A DNA stretch of 64,000 nt from Bin87 sp965221295 (GCA_965221295.1 OZ244879.1:3038001-3102000), one strand, 5' to 3'. Shown: positions 45,735 through 55,065, counted from the first letter of the stretch. Notes: generated by a model from the letters alone, not told the origin. Numbers and translations: made by a program.

Positions 45735-46451
45735 CTTCGCGAGGGGCGCCTCCCCCATTGTCATCGCGAGGGGCGTCCCTCTATCTGTCATTGCGAGGCC
45801 GAAGGCCGTGGCAATCCCGCTGCCTGGGCGCGCGGCCGTCGGGGCGGAGGGGTGGCGCCGAGCGGCCGTCGGTTATGGTCGTCGAGATTGCCGCGCTTCG
45901 CTCGCAATGACAGACCATAGCAACTGTCATTGCGAGGCCGCAGGCCGTGGCAATCTCGTTGCCTGGGCGAACGGCCGCCGGACGGCGAGGCCAAACGGCC
46001 GTTGGTTGCGGTCGACGAGATTGCCGCGTTTCGCTCGCAATGACAGACCATAGCAACTGTCATTGCGAGGCCGAAGGCCGTGGCAATCCCGACGCCTGGG
46101 CGAACGGCCGCCGGACGGCGAGGCCGAACGGCCGTTGGTTGCGGTCGACGAGATTGCCGCGCTCCGCTCGCAATGACAGACCATAGCAACTGTCATTGCG
46201 AGGCCGAAGGCCGTGGCAATCCCGTTGCCTGGGCGCGCGGCCGTCGGGGCGGAGGGGTGGCGCCGACCGGCCATCGGTTGGGGTCGTCGAGATTGCCGCG
46301 CTTCGCTCGCAATGACAGACCATAGCAACTGTCATTGCGAGGCCGAAGGCCGTGGCAATCCCGACGCCTGGGCGAACGGCCGCCGGACGGCGAGGCCGAA
46401 CGGCCGTTGGTTGCGGTCGACGAGATTGCCGCGCTTCGCTCGCAATGACAG
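45735..46451. repeat. Palindromic repeat array, five units plus half-arms
   Basis: Five full units start at 45786, 45925, 46058, 46191 and 46330; the last ends at 46451. Spacing alternates 139 and 133 bases because two core types occur. Left arms are GCGAGGCCGAAGGCCGTGGC, right arms GCCGCGCTTCGCTCGC. A constant linker ACCATAGCAAC joins units. Units 3 and 5 are almost identical, indicating recent duplication. Before the first full unit lie short single arms (GCGAGGGGCG type). The array sits between the MFS gene and the aldo/keto reductase. Confidence 0.95.
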
Positions 46452-46641
46452 AGGGGAAGGCGCTGGCGATGTCAGTGGACCATGGCTCACAACAACAGCA
46501 GGGAGGCGCCTCGCTATGGTGGGTGGTGTCCCGTGGCTACAGATATAGCATCTCGCCATTGTGTAACCTCGTGGAAACCGTAGCCGGGGACGCCAACGAG
46601 CGAAATACGGAGTGGCAGCTCATAGAATGGAGTGGTAGCTT

Positions 46642-47466
46642 ATGGAATTGAAGCGACTGGGAGCGTCCGGGGTGATGGTTCCCGAGATTGGCTTGGGAAC
46701 GTGGCGTTATGCCGGTGGTCCCGAACCGTTGCGCCGGGGCATCGAACTGGGAGCCTTTCTCATCGACACCGCGGAGATGTACCACACCGAGGATGCGGTG
46801 GGCCAGGCCATCGCCGGCATACGCGACGGTGTATTCGTAGCCACCAAGGTCCTGGGCAGCAACCTCCGCTACGACGCCGTGTTGCGAGCCGCCGACCAGA
46901 GCCTCCGCCGGTTGGGAGTGGACCGCCTGGACCTATACCAGATCCACTGGCCCAACCCAAGCGTCCCCATCGCGGAAACCATGCGGGCCATGGAACGGTT
47001 GGTGGCGGACGGACTGGTGGACTACATCGGAGTGAGCAACTTCTCCGTGGAGGATATGCAGGCCGCGTTGTCGGCGATGCGCAACAACCCAATCGTGTCG
47101 AACCAAATTCTCTACAACCTGCGCCGGCGCCGCGCCGAGCGGGACGTCATCCCATATTGCCGGGAAAACGACATCGCGGTCATCGCGTATTCGCCGCTGC
47201 ACGAAGGCGCCCTGGTGGGCGGCGGCAGCGGTAAGATCCGCCGAGCTCTGGGGATCAATCGGGATGGGCAGGCATTGGAAGAAATCGCCGACGAAACCGG
47301 CAAGACCGCCGCCCAGGTTGCGCTGAACTGGGTTGCCGACCAGGACGGCATGATCGCCATCCCCAAGTCCAACAGCGTGACCCGCACCGAGGAAAATTGC
47401 GCCGCGTCAGGATGGAGCCTGACACCTGACCAAAGGCGGCGGCTGGACCTGGCCTTCCCCGTTTAG
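46642..47466 (+). CDS. Aldo/keto reductase
   Basis: This 274-residue NADPH-dependent oxidoreductase of the AKR TIM-barrel superfamily has all four catalytic residues: Asp42 and Tyr47 in LIDTAEMYHTE, Lys69 in VFVATKVLG, and His102 in DLYQIHWPN. The IGVSNFSVEDMQ and IPKSNSVTRTEENCAA nucleotide-binding segment are present. The start has GGAG upstream. The substrate is not predictable. It is convergent with the next gene. Confidence 0.92.
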   Translation: MELKRLGASGVMVPEIGLGTWRYAGGPEPLRRGIELGAFLIDTAEMYHTEDAVGQAIAGIRDGVFVATKVLGSNLRYDAVLRAADQSLRRLGVDRLDLYQIHWPNPSVPIAETMRAMERLVADGLVDYIGVSNFSVEDMQAALSAMRNNPIVSNQILYNLRRRRAERDVIPYCRENDIAVIAYSPLHEGALVGGGSGKIRRALGINRDGQALEEIADETGKTAAQVALNWVADQDGMIAIPKSNSVTRTEENCAASGWSLTPDQRRRLDLAFPV

Positions 47467-47479
47467 TCGCCTGGGCCGG

Positions 47480-48127
47480 TCAAAGGTTGTAGCTGCCGAC
47501 GGCGCGCCACTGCAGATCGGTGGCCCAGCGTCCGCCCGACCAATCGTCGCCGGCGGCGGTGGACTCGAAGCGGGTCAGGGTTAGGCGCCAAGCGCGAGTG
47601 ATCTGGGATACCTTCAGGTCGTCGGTGACGGCGCGGGCGAAATCCAGCGCGCTGTCGAATACCGAATCGGGCAGGTTGGCGTGGGACATCAGGGGGATTT
47701 GCGGCGGGAAGTCGGCGCCAAATTCCCGGCGGCCTCCACCCACGTCCGAGTTACGCTCCAGCAGGTCGGCAACCATGGACTGGAGGCGATACAGCGATTC
47801 GTTGACCACCTCTGGCGAGAAATCCAGCCAGATGTTGCCATCGGACTCCGTGGGCCGGGTGGTGGTTATGCCCCGGTTGAATAGAGGGAAACGCGGGGAT
47901 ACCCGGCGATAGCGCTCCGCCAGATTGGCCAGAGCTTCCGCCAGCCTGGCCTCGTTGCCGCCGGAATCATCGGCGCCCAGGGGAAAATAGTCGGACATCG
48001 GCATGTGGAGCATGTGCATCTCGGCGGCCCAGCAAGCGTATTGGCCGCAGATCAACTGCCGAGCCCGGTAGGCGCGGGCCGTGAACTCCGGGTCGGTGAG
48101 CAGGCTGACGCCGTAGCGAATGGACAT
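47480..48127 (-). CDS. Hypothetical protein, possibly 2H phosphoesterase-like
   Basis: The 215-residue protein begins MSIRYGVSLLTDPEFTARAY behind a GAGGAG ribosome site. I do not firmly recognise it. Two short motifs, HMLHMPMSDYF (about residue 40) and MSHANLP (about residue 155), sit where HxT/S motifs of 2'-5' RNA ligase-like (2H) phosphoesterases would be, but neither is canonical. No signal peptide or membrane segment. It stands alone between the aldo/keto reductase and the DUF5131 gene. Confidence 0.6.
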   Translation of the reverse strand: MSIRYGVSLLTDPEFTARAYRARQLICGQYACWAAEMHMLHMPMSDYFPLGADDSGGNEARLAEALANLAERYRRVSPRFPLFNRGITTTRPTESDGNIWLDFSPEVVNESLYRLQSMVADLLERNSDVGGGRREFGADFPPQIPLMSHANLPDSVFDSALDFARAVTDDLKVSQITRAWRLTLTRFESTAAGDDWSGGRWATDLQWRAVGSYNL

Positions 48128-48259
48128 TCGGTTGCTCCTCAAGTCGGCGACGACGCTGGGTTGATCGATCAGGCTGGCTGGCTATTGGCGAGCAGTCGCC
48201 CGCCGGAAGACGGCCGGATCTCGCGGCCAGAATCACCATAAATTCAGCGTGCAGGCTTG

Positions 48260-48973
48260 TCAAACGGGCGAGACGGGGATTTGCTCCCAGGTACGGCCGT
48301 CCAGTTCGCGTCCGTTGCGTTTCTTGAAGACGCCGCCCCATTGCTTGAAGTGAAATGCAACGCCGGCGTCAACGCACTGGTCGCGGATTTCCCGGGCCCA
48401 GTCGGGCGCCATGGGCCGCGCGCCGGGGCCGGATTCGCCACCGACGATCACCCAGTCTATTCCATCCAGGTTCAACGCCGGCAGTGGCCCCAACAGCGGC
48501 TCCAGCGAGAGGAATTTCACCTGAGCGCTGGTTTCACGGAGCAGGTCGATTCGCCGCTCGTAGGCTTGGGATTCAACGCTGACGCCCATCCAAACCTGGG
48601 ACGGCCAGGGCAGGGTGTCGCTCAATTCGGCCAATCGCTCCGCGCGCTTGGTCAACACCTGGTAGCGATGCCAATCGGCCCGTTCCATCACGCCGAAAAC
48701 CTCGCTGATGAACGGCTCCGGCACATCTGCGTGAAACAGATCGCTCATGGAGTTGACGAAAATGGACCGGGGCTTGCGCCATCGCAGTGGGATTTCCAGG
48801 GTTTCGGGGTGGAGCGTAACCTCGAACCCGTTGCGGTACTTGCCCATGCCGGTGGCCTGCAGGCGCCGCGACATCCGCTCGGCGTAGCAATGCTTGCAGC
48901 CTGGGCTGACCTTGTTGCAGCCGGTGACGGGGTTCCAGGTGGCGTCAGTCCATTCGATTTTAGTAGCGGCCAT
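48260..48973 (-). CDS. DUF5131 family (phage Gp37/Gp68-like) protein
   Basis: This 237-residue protein begins MAATKIEWTDATWNPVTGCN. Its C-x6-C-x2-C (Cys19, Cys26, Cys29; GCKHCYAERM) gives a radical-SAM-like metal motif. SIFVNSMSDLFH, VGGESGPGARPM, and HFKQWGG are the family's other conserved blocks. The family is widespread in phages and bacteria, often beside DNA modification or three-Cys genes; the function is unknown. Nothing phage-like surrounds it here. Confidence 0.88.
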   Translation of the reverse strand: MAATKIEWTDATWNPVTGCNKVSPGCKHCYAERMSRRLQATGMGKYRNGFEVTLHPETLEIPLRWRKPRSIFVNSMSDLFHADVPEPFISEVFGVMERADWHRYQVLTKRAERLAELSDTLPWPSQVWMGVSVESQAYERRIDLLRETSAQVKFLSLEPLLGPLPALNLDGIDWVIVGGESGPGARPMAPDWAREIRDQCVDAGVAFHFKQWGGVFKKRNGRELDGRTWEQIPVSPV

Positions 48974-49346
48974 GATTCACCAACGATTCAGCAGGTGACG
49001 AATTAGTTGGTAGAAACCGCACGCCATGAGCCGCCACTACGAGGTGCAATAGGGTCAAAGCAATTGTAGCGTAGCGGCGCCACCTCTCGCCTTTCATTGC
49101 GAGCGAAGCGCGTCAGTCTCGCGTTTGTCATTGCGAGCGTAGCGGCGCCTCCTCGCGTCTGTCATTGCGAGCGAAGCGCGGCAATCTCGTTGACCGCAAC
49201 CAACGGCCGTTCGCCCACGCTACAAGAGCGCCCCGCTCGGTTCGCAGTCGCAAGGAAAGGCCGTGGTTTCGCGCCGGGTTGCTTTCGGCTATACTTTGGG
49301 CGCCTTCCCACTGTTGCTGGAGATTTGTAGTCGCCTGAGATTTTTG
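48974..49346. other. Divergent gap with half-arm repeats
   Basis: This 373-base region holds tandem half-arms of the palindromic family (49092-49225; see the repeat entry) and the leader of the hydroxyacid dehydrogenase. No gene is recognised. Confidence 0.45.
49092..49225. repeat. Tandem half-arms of the palindromic repeat
   Basis: CATTGCGAGCG arms recur with a 34-base period at about 49092, 49126 and 49160. The last copy extends into GAAGCGCGGCAATCTCGTTG and the core ACCGCAACCAACGGCCGTTC, then breaks off in CGCCCACGCTACAAG. There is no opposing right arm, so it is a partial or decayed element. Confidence 0.8.
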
Positions 49347-50366
49347 ATGCCCGCCCCCGCCGAAAGCCCAATCCGCATCCTCATCACCGATTTTGTTTGG
49401 CCTTCCACCGCGCCGGAGCGGGAGGAATTGATCGCCGGTCTGGGCGCCGGCGTCGAGGTCGTCGAGGCCCCGGACGGATCCGAGGAGACGTTGGCGTCGC
49501 TGGCCGCCAACTGCGACGCCATCATGACGTGCTTTGCCCAGGTTACACCCGCGGTGGTGCGGGCCGCAAAACGCTGCCGCTGCATCAGTCGCTATGGCGT
49601 GGGCGTGGACAACATCGCCGTGGATGTGGCCACCGAGTTGGGCATCCCCGTAACCTACGTGCCAGACTACTGCGTGGATGAGGTGAGCGACCACGTGATG
49701 GCGCTGCTGCTGACCTGGAACCGGCAGATCGGTTTCTACAACGACGTGGCCAAAGCCGGCCGCTGGGAAGGCGCGCCGTCACCCCATCCGTTGACGCGAC
49801 TGCGCGGCCAGACCATCGGCGTCGTCGGCTTTGGGCGAATCGGGCGCGCCGTGGCGGACAAGGCCCGCGCCTTCGGCCTGTTGGCGCTGGCCTACGATCC
49901 CTACCTGCCGGCGGATGCTCAACTGCCCGATGGAGTCGCCGCCACGTCGCTGGAAAACCTGCTGGCGACGGCAGACTACGTAACCGTCCACACGCCGCTG
50001 AACCCGGACACCCAGGGACTGATCGGCGAGCGCGCGTTTTCCCTGATGAAGCCGTCCGCGTACCTCATTAACTGCGCCCGCGGCCCCATCGTTGACGAGG
50101 CTGCCCTCCATGCCGCGTTGCGGGACGCCAGCATCGCAGGAGCCGGTCTGGACGTGATGGAATCGGCGTCGCCGCCGGCCGACCATCCATTGTTTGCCCT
50201 GGATAACGTCATCGTAACGCCACACGTCGCGTTTCTCTCCCAGCAGTCGGTGCTGGAGCTGGAGACTCGCACTGCCAGGGCGACGGTGGACGTTTTGCAG
50301 GGCAGAATGCCGGAGTTCCTGGTCAACCCGGCGGTATTGCCCCACTCGCGAGTCGCGCTGGCGTAA
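49347..50366 (+). CDS. D-isomer-specific 2-hydroxyacid dehydrogenase
   Basis: This 339-residue NAD(P)-dependent dehydrogenase has a Rossmann motif in VVGFGRIGRAVADKA, the catalytic Arg near HTPLNPDTQGL/INCARGPIVDEAAL and the His in VIVTPHVAFLS. Its N-terminal half matches C-terminal-binding-protein-like (CtBP-type) dehydrogenases. The substrate could be glycerate, lactate or phosphoglycerate-like; it is not clear. The ATG at 49347 fits the domain start better than 49263. The MBL hydrolase follows. Confidence 0.88.
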   Translation: MPAPAESPIRILITDFVWPSTAPEREELIAGLGAGVEVVEAPDGSEETLASLAANCDAIMTCFAQVTPAVVRAAKRCRCISRYGVGVDNIAVDVATELGIPVTYVPDYCVDEVSDHVMALLLTWNRQIGFYNDVAKAGRWEGAPSPHPLTRLRGQTIGVVGFGRIGRAVADKARAFGLLALAYDPYLPADAQLPDGVAATSLENLLATADYVTVHTPLNPDTQGLIGERAFSLMKPSAYLINCARGPIVDEAALHAALRDASIAGAGLDVMESASPPADHPLFALDNVIVTPHVAFLSQQSVLELETRTARATVDVLQGRMPEFLVNPAVLPHSRVALA

Positions 50367-50430
50367 TCGCCCAGGGTTCTCTGCAATCGCCTTGCTGCGC
50401 TAGCGACAAACATTCCGGAGTTGAGACAAA

Positions 50431-51249
50431 TTGAGCGCAACAGGCTTCACCGTCAGTTACCTGGGAACAGGCGCCGGGAACTGCGTCATGCGGAACCACA
50501 CGGCCATTGTGCTGGACTGCCCGGACGGAGAGCGCATCCTGCTGGACGCAGCCTCCGGGAACACCGTGCTGCGCCAAGCCGAGCGACTGGGCATGTCGCC
50601 TACTGAATTCGACCACTGCCTGCTCAGTCACAGCCATCCCGACCACTGCGAGGGCCTGCCTCACATCGAGATGCAGCGCAGCCGCCGCAATCCAGCTGAG
50701 CAACCCATGCGCATCTACGGTTCCGGGGAGGCTCTGGCAGACATCGGTACGCTGCTGTCCTATCCCCGGCGGGGGTTGACCGTTGACGCCGACGGAGCGC
50801 AGCGCCGGGACGGGCGCCGAGTGTTCGACTTCCGGCCAACTGACCCGGGCGAGTGGGTATGCCTTTCACCCACGTTGAAAGCCAAGAGCGCGTGGGTCAA
50901 CCACATCGGCGGCGCGATCGCGTGGCGGGTGGAATCCGGCGAGCAAGCGGTCGTTTTTTCGGGCGACACCCGCTGGTGTCCATCTCTGGCCGAGCTGGCG
51001 GAAGGCGCAACCTTGCTGATTCACGAGGCCATCTGCACCGAGGTCGATCGCAGCCGGGCGGACAACGCGGCCCATTCCACCGCCGCCGAAGCCGCCCGCA
51101 TCGCGCGGATGGCCGGCGTACGATCACTAACCCTCACGCATATCGACAACGCCTTCCACTTGGACATGGAACCATTGAATCAGGAAGCGCGGGCCATCTA
51201 CGACGGACCCGTGGCCGTGGCGTACGATTGCTGGCAGCAACGGGTTTAG
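50431..51249 (+). CDS. MBL-fold metallohydrolase (RNase Z-like)
   Basis: This 272-residue protein has the metallo-beta-lactamase fold: SYLGTGAGNCVMRNHTAIVL start, metal motif LLSHSHPDHCEGLP, a FSGDTRWC Asp ligand and a late HSTAAEAARIARMAGVRSLTLTHID block like those of RNase Z/arylsulfatase-type hydrolases. It starts with TTG at 50431; no ATG or GTG lies close to the first strand. It reads with the hydroxyacid dehydrogenase, 65 bases away. Confidence 0.87.
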   Translation: MSATGFTVSYLGTGAGNCVMRNHTAIVLDCPDGERILLDAASGNTVLRQAERLGMSPTEFDHCLLSHSHPDHCEGLPHIEMQRSRRNPAEQPMRIYGSGEALADIGTLLSYPRRGLTVDADGAQRRDGRRVFDFRPTDPGEWVCLSPTLKAKSAWVNHIGGAIAWRVESGEQAVVFSGDTRWCPSLAELAEGATLLIHEAICTEVDRSRADNAAHSTAAEAARIARMAGVRSLTLTHIDNAFHLDMEPLNQEARAIYDGPVAVAYDCWQQRV

Positions 51250-51268
51250 CGGCAATGCCGTTGCGTCG

Positions 51269-51694
51269 CTAGGCTGGGGTATCCGATTCTTCGGGAGGAA
51301 GAATGTCGTCCGGGTTCAAACCTTTAGCTTCCAAACGAGCGCGTATCGCCGCCCGTTCCGCCGCTCGGCCTTCCATGCGTCCTTCGGCCAGAACGGCTTC
51401 CCTCGCCTCCGCTTTTAGCTGTTCGTTCTTGCGCTTCCACTCCCGGTAGCGGTCAACGCCTTCGAAAATCGATACCATGATCCTATTGCCTCCCAAAATC
51501 AGCAAAATGATTATGATGAGCAACCCTTCGCCGATTCCGCCCAACTCGGTGAGAAATTCGGCGGCGATGTTCGCCGGGCGCTGCAAAAGTGAACCGTTAG
51601 GCAGCAGCCTTTTGGCCAAAATTATGACAAGAGCAACGCCACCAGCGATGTACAGCGCAGTAGTTACCCACCGCTCCAACCGCCGCAAATCCAT
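51269..51694 (-). CDS. Small membrane protein of unknown function
   Basis: This 141-residue protein has two membrane segments, ALYIAGGVALVIILAKRLL (~12-30) and GEGLLIIIILLILGG (~54-68), followed by a charged, probably coiled-coil tail rich in Glu, Arg and Ala (residues ~75-130). The start ATG 51694 begins MDLRRLERWVTTALYIAGG. I do not recognise a family. The upstream longer frame is not coding-like. It lies divergent from nhaA. Confidence 0.62.
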   Translation of the reverse strand: MDLRRLERWVTTALYIAGGVALVIILAKRLLPNGSLLQRPANIAAEFLTELGGIGEGLLIIIILLILGGNRIMVSIFEGVDRYREWKRKNEQLKAEAREAVLAEGRMEGRAAERAAIRARLEAKGLNPDDILPPEESDTPA

Positions 51695-51747
51695 GGCGCC
51701 ATTGTAACATGCTGTGCGCCCGCGCTTCTTAATCACGCCGATTTTAG

Positions 51748-51756
51748 TGGTAAAAT
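51748..51756 (+). promoter_or_regulatory. Possible extended -10 promoter of nhaA
   Basis: TGGTAAAAT matches an extended -10 (TGnTAAAAT) 47 bases before the nhaA ATG. It has the same form and distance as the element before the EVE gene. No clear -35 box. Confidence 0.4.
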
Positions 51757-51803
51757 CATCGCCGTCCCCAAGCATTTGCCAAATTATCGAGAGTTGACGA
51801 TTA

Positions 51804-53135
51804 ATGCACGCCCACGCAGATCGCCCGGCTAACCCGCTAGCGCGGACGGTCGGACTGTTGCAGGAATTTTCCGTTCCCCTGATCATCGGGGTGGCGTTGG
51901 GCTTGGTGGCAGCCAACGTCAACTACCCCTGGTATGAAGCGCTGGTGGAGTTCAAGCCATTCGGGGCGTACGCATCGGCATTTGGGCACAAACTGACCCT
52001 GCACTTCCTGATCAACGGGATGTTCATGTGCCTGTTCTTTGGCATTGCGGCCAAGGAAATCACGGAATCGGCTTTGCCGGGAGGGGTGTTGAACCCTCTG
52101 CGGCGTGCGATCAATCCACTAATCGGCACGTTGGGCGGCGTGCTCGGGCCAGCGGGCCTATACCTGCTATTGGATTGGATCATTTTCGGAGGAACCGTCG
52201 ATTTCGGAGCCGTTGCCAACGGGTGGGCCATACCGACGGCCACCGACATCGCGTTGGCGTGGCTGGTGGCGCGGGTGGTTTTCGGCCCGCTGCATCCGGC
52301 CGTGAACTTCCTCCTCCTGCTTGCGGTGGTTGATGACGCCATCGGGTTGGTCATCATTGCCGTATTCTATCCGGACCCCAATTATCCGGTGGAACCGCTG
52401 TGGCTTCTATTGGTCGTCGCCGGGATGGCAGTCGCGTATGTTCTGCGGCGCTTCCGGGTCCGGTGGTGGCCAGTGTATATCCTTGGCGGCGGATCGTTGT
52501 CTTGGGTGGGAATGGCCGGCGCTGGGGTGGAGCCAGCCCTGTCTTTGGCGCCAATCGTGCCCTTCCTGCCGCACACCCACCAAGGCGGTGCGGAGGAACG
52601 CTCCCATTCCCACGGCGCCATGGCTCCTCACCCTCAGGCTACAACCGCCCATCATGAGCGACACAGCGTGTTGGAACAGTTCGAACATCAACTGAAACTG
52701 TTCGTTGACATAGGACTGTTCTTCTTCGCCTTCGCCAACGCTGGCGTGCCCTTCACCAGCATCGGCTGGGTTACGATGATGGTGCTTGCCTCGCTGATAG
52801 TGGGCAAAGCCATCGGCGTAACGCTGTTGTCGTGGTTGGCATCCCGATTCGGATTCCCACTTCCACCGGAAATGGATGTGCGCCACTTGGTAGTGACAGG
52901 AGTGATCGCAGGATTGGGGTTGACAGTAGCTCTGTTCGTGGCCGGCAAGGCATTCCCCGGCGACTCGCCGTTCCAGGAGCCGGGCAAGATGGGAGCAGTA
53001 TTGAGCGTTTTCGCCGCTGTAGTGGCGTATGTTCTCGGCAAGCTCCTGAGAGTCCGGGAAAGCAGTTTGAAAGTCAGGCTTCTCCTCCCGTGGAGCAAGG
53101 GCGACTACGAAGAGACGAACCGTACCAGCAACTGA
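51804..53135 (+). CDS. nhaA: Na+/H+ antiporter NhaA with a histidine-rich loop
   Basis: This 443-residue antiporter exchanges sodium for protons. Paired aspartates Asp177-Asp178 in LAVVDDAIGLVII are the ion-binding site; IPTATDIALAW and the C-terminal LVVTGVIAGLGLTVALFVA are typical. Between helices at residues ~255-295 lies an insertion with nine His (LPHTHQGG, HSHGAMAPH, HHERH) that standard NhaA proteins, about 390 residues, do not have. It may sense pH or metal; that is inference. The small ABM-like gene follows by 38 bases and the second antiporter is convergent. Confidence 0.93.
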   Translation: MHAHADRPANPLARTVGLLQEFSVPLIIGVALGLVAANVNYPWYEALVEFKPFGAYASAFGHKLTLHFLINGMFMCLFFGIAAKEITESALPGGVLNPLRRAINPLIGTLGGVLGPAGLYLLLDWIIFGGTVDFGAVANGWAIPTATDIALAWLVARVVFGPLHPAVNFLLLLAVVDDAIGLVIIAVFYPDPNYPVEPLWLLLVVAGMAVAYVLRRFRVRWWPVYILGGGSLSWVGMAGAGVEPALSLAPIVPFLPHTHQGGAEERSHSHGAMAPHPQATTAHHERHSVLEQFEHQLKLFVDIGLFFFAFANAGVPFTSIGWVTMMVLASLIVGKAIGVTLLSWLASRFGFPLPPEMDVRHLVVTGVIAGLGLTVALFVAGKAFPGDSPFQEPGKMGAVLSVFAAVVAYVLGKLLRVRESSLKVRLLLPWSKGDYEETNRTSN

Positions 53136-53173
53136 CCATTATCCAGAATGAACGCGGACTGGGAGGTTTACTT

Positions 53174-53467
53174 GTGGCAATGATTGGCGTGCTCACTCAC
53201 CATTGGGCAAAAAAGGACAAGATTGCGGAGGCCGCAGCGCTGCTGGAAGGCAACGGTGTGGCCCAGAGCCGCGCGCCAGGATTCGGTGCGCGACAAACGT
53301 TCGTTTCGCTGGCGGACCCAGCCAAGATCTCAACGCTGGTCACGTGGGAAAGCAACGAGATTTACGACGCTTGGCGCGCTAGCCCGGAGAGGGCCGCGGC
53401 CATGGCTGGCGCCGACGAACTCTGGGCGCGACCGCCGGAATCCGAGCGGTTCGAGATGCAAGACTGA
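53174..53467 (+). CDS. Antibiotic biosynthesis monooxygenase (ABM)-like small protein
   Basis: This 97-residue protein starts at GTG 53174 (GGGAGG seven bases before; ATG 53180 is also possible). It begins VAMIGVLTHHWAKKDKIAEAAALLEGN and has RAPGFGARQTFVSLADPAKISTLVTWESNEIYDAW. This pattern is that of dimeric alpha/beta ABM/heme-oxygenase-like proteins. Members are enzymes or structural dimers; the role is unknown. Downstream of nhaA, likely co-transcribed. Confidence 0.72.
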   Translation: MAMIGVLTHHWAKKDKIAEAAALLEGNGVAQSRAPGFGARQTFVSLADPAKISTLVTWESNEIYDAWRASPERAAAMAGADELWARPPESERFEMQD

Positions 53468-53475
53468 GAGCAGAT

Positions 53476-54897
53476 CTATCGCCTGCGGACCACTAGGTCT
53501 GGATCCACCTGCGACGTTCCAGGCGCGGACGGGGTTGGCCGCTTGGCCCCAACTAAAGGTTCCTCTGGCAGCCCATTGAGCAATCTCCGGACAACTAGGA
53601 TGAACAGACCGGTCAAACAGAGGTTGAGCGCCAGCGACAGCATCGCCACGGTCACGATGGGCCCTCCGATGCCGTAGCTCAAACTGAGCACCAAAACACC
53701 GGCTCCAACCTCTCCTCGCGGCCACATGCCGATGGCCAAAGCTACCCGTTCCCGCCAGTGGGCTTCCCGGCGATAACAAAAGGCGGGAAACATCTTCCCC
53801 AGGTTGCTCAATACGGTCAGCGCCACCACGTGCCCCACCAGCTCCGTCCAGCCCATACTGGGTTGGCTGCCGGTCACCGAATCAGTGTACCGACCCTCCA
53901 GCTCGCCGCCGTGCACCGTGGGATCATCCACGGTACTGCCGGGCGCGGAAGCATGTAGCGATTCTGGCGTGTGGGCGGGGTGCTGCGCATCCATGCCCGG
54001 ACCGCCGAATATCAGGGGCATGCTCAATCCTACCAGCATCATGAAAGTCGCGGAAACCACCATAGCCGCCCGGCGTTCGCTTGGACGCTCCAAAACCTCG
54101 TGAAGGTCATGTTCCACCGATTCTGCGCTCTGGAATCCGGCGGACGTCTCATTGGACGGGACGCTAGCGCGCGGCCGGGCCAAGCACCCAACAACGAATG
54201 CGGGCAGCAAAATTTCGATATGAATCGGAACCGAGGGATCAATAACCTTTCCCCAGGCATAAAGCAACTCACTGCCACCAACGATCAGCGCGGCGTAAAA
54301 TACAACCCAGGGCCAGGTAACCGGCATCGTTACCCGATGCAACCACACGTAGGCGACGACCAGCAGGGCAACCATTACCAACACGCTGATGCCCAACTGC
54401 CAGGCCAACCCCACCATCAACATTTTCAGCGGGATCATCAAGAGGACCGTATCAAGGTCATCGAAAATGGCCAGGATCCGGGCCTTGCGAAACAGCCACG
54501 TGGCGCCTAGTCCAGCGGCCGCCAACATGCTGAACAACACCCCAGCGGAAGTTGGGGCGGCAAATCTGCCAGCCAGCAAGGTCTCTTTCCATGCTTCGAT
54601 GTTCCCCCAAAATTCGGGTGGCAACATCACCAGCAGGAAGTAACCGGTGACGAACACCCAAGGGAACGATGCGGCGGTAAAAGCCACCACGTAATCCCAC
54701 CCATACTGCCCCCGGTTGGACTTGTCGATGTTGAACTCGAAGCCCACCTGGATCATGATGAACCCGAGGCCGGTCAACGTCAGTAGCCGAATCGCGTTGG
54801 CCAGAGTATCTGGGTAACTCCCCAGGGCCGCAGGCAGCGCCTGCGACAGACCCAAGCCCACAAACAGCAAAACGGAATAGGTCAGGACTTTTTGCAT
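53476..54897 (-). CDS. Cation:proton antiporter, CPA family
   Basis: This 473-residue membrane protein has about 12 helices. VGLGLSQALPAALGS, LTLTGLGFIMIQVGFEFNID, the FAAPTSAGVLFSMLAAAGLGATW helix and the paired acid ILAIFDDLDTVLLMIPLK suit a CPA2-type Na+/H+ or K+/H+ antiporter. Between helices at residues ~300-350 lies a hydrophilic loop with four His (HPAHTPESLH, VHGG). It is convergent with the nhaA unit; two antiporters side by side suggest a sodium/proton homeostasis locus. Confidence 0.86.
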   Translation of the reverse strand: MQKVLTYSVLLFVGLGLSQALPAALGSYPDTLANAIRLLTLTGLGFIMIQVGFEFNIDKSNRGQYGWDYVVAFTAASFPWVFVTGYFLLVMLPPEFWGNIEAWKETLLAGRFAAPTSAGVLFSMLAAAGLGATWLFRKARILAIFDDLDTVLLMIPLKMLMVGLAWQLGISVLVMVALLVVAYVWLHRVTMPVTWPWVVFYAALIVGGSELLYAWGKVIDPSVPIHIEILLPAFVVGCLARPRASVPSNETSAGFQSAESVEHDLHEVLERPSERRAAMVVSATFMMLVGLSMPLIFGGPGMDAQHPAHTPESLHASAPGSTVDDPTVHGGELEGRYTDSVTGSQPSMGWTELVGHVVALTVLSNLGKMFPAFCYRREAHWRERVALAIGMWPRGEVGAGVLVLSLSYGIGGPIVTVAMLSLALNLCLTGLFILVVRRLLNGLPEEPLVGAKRPTPSAPGTSQVDPDLVVRRR

Positions 54898-55065
54898 ATA
54901 GCATCCGGGAACGAAGATATTGCCAACTTAGACGTCTTCAGGTCTCTGACAGCGAAGCTGGAATCTAAGTTCGACAATCTGGCCCGACCGCCTACACAAG
55001 AACGATTCCAAATGCCGGACCGAATCAGACCTAATCGGGCCAATGGAGCCAGGCAAGCCTCGGCT

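Noticed and set aside
48260..48973. Prophage suggested by the Gp37/Gp68-like gene
   Set aside because: No integrase, capsid, terminase or tail genes are near; the family is common in chromosomes.
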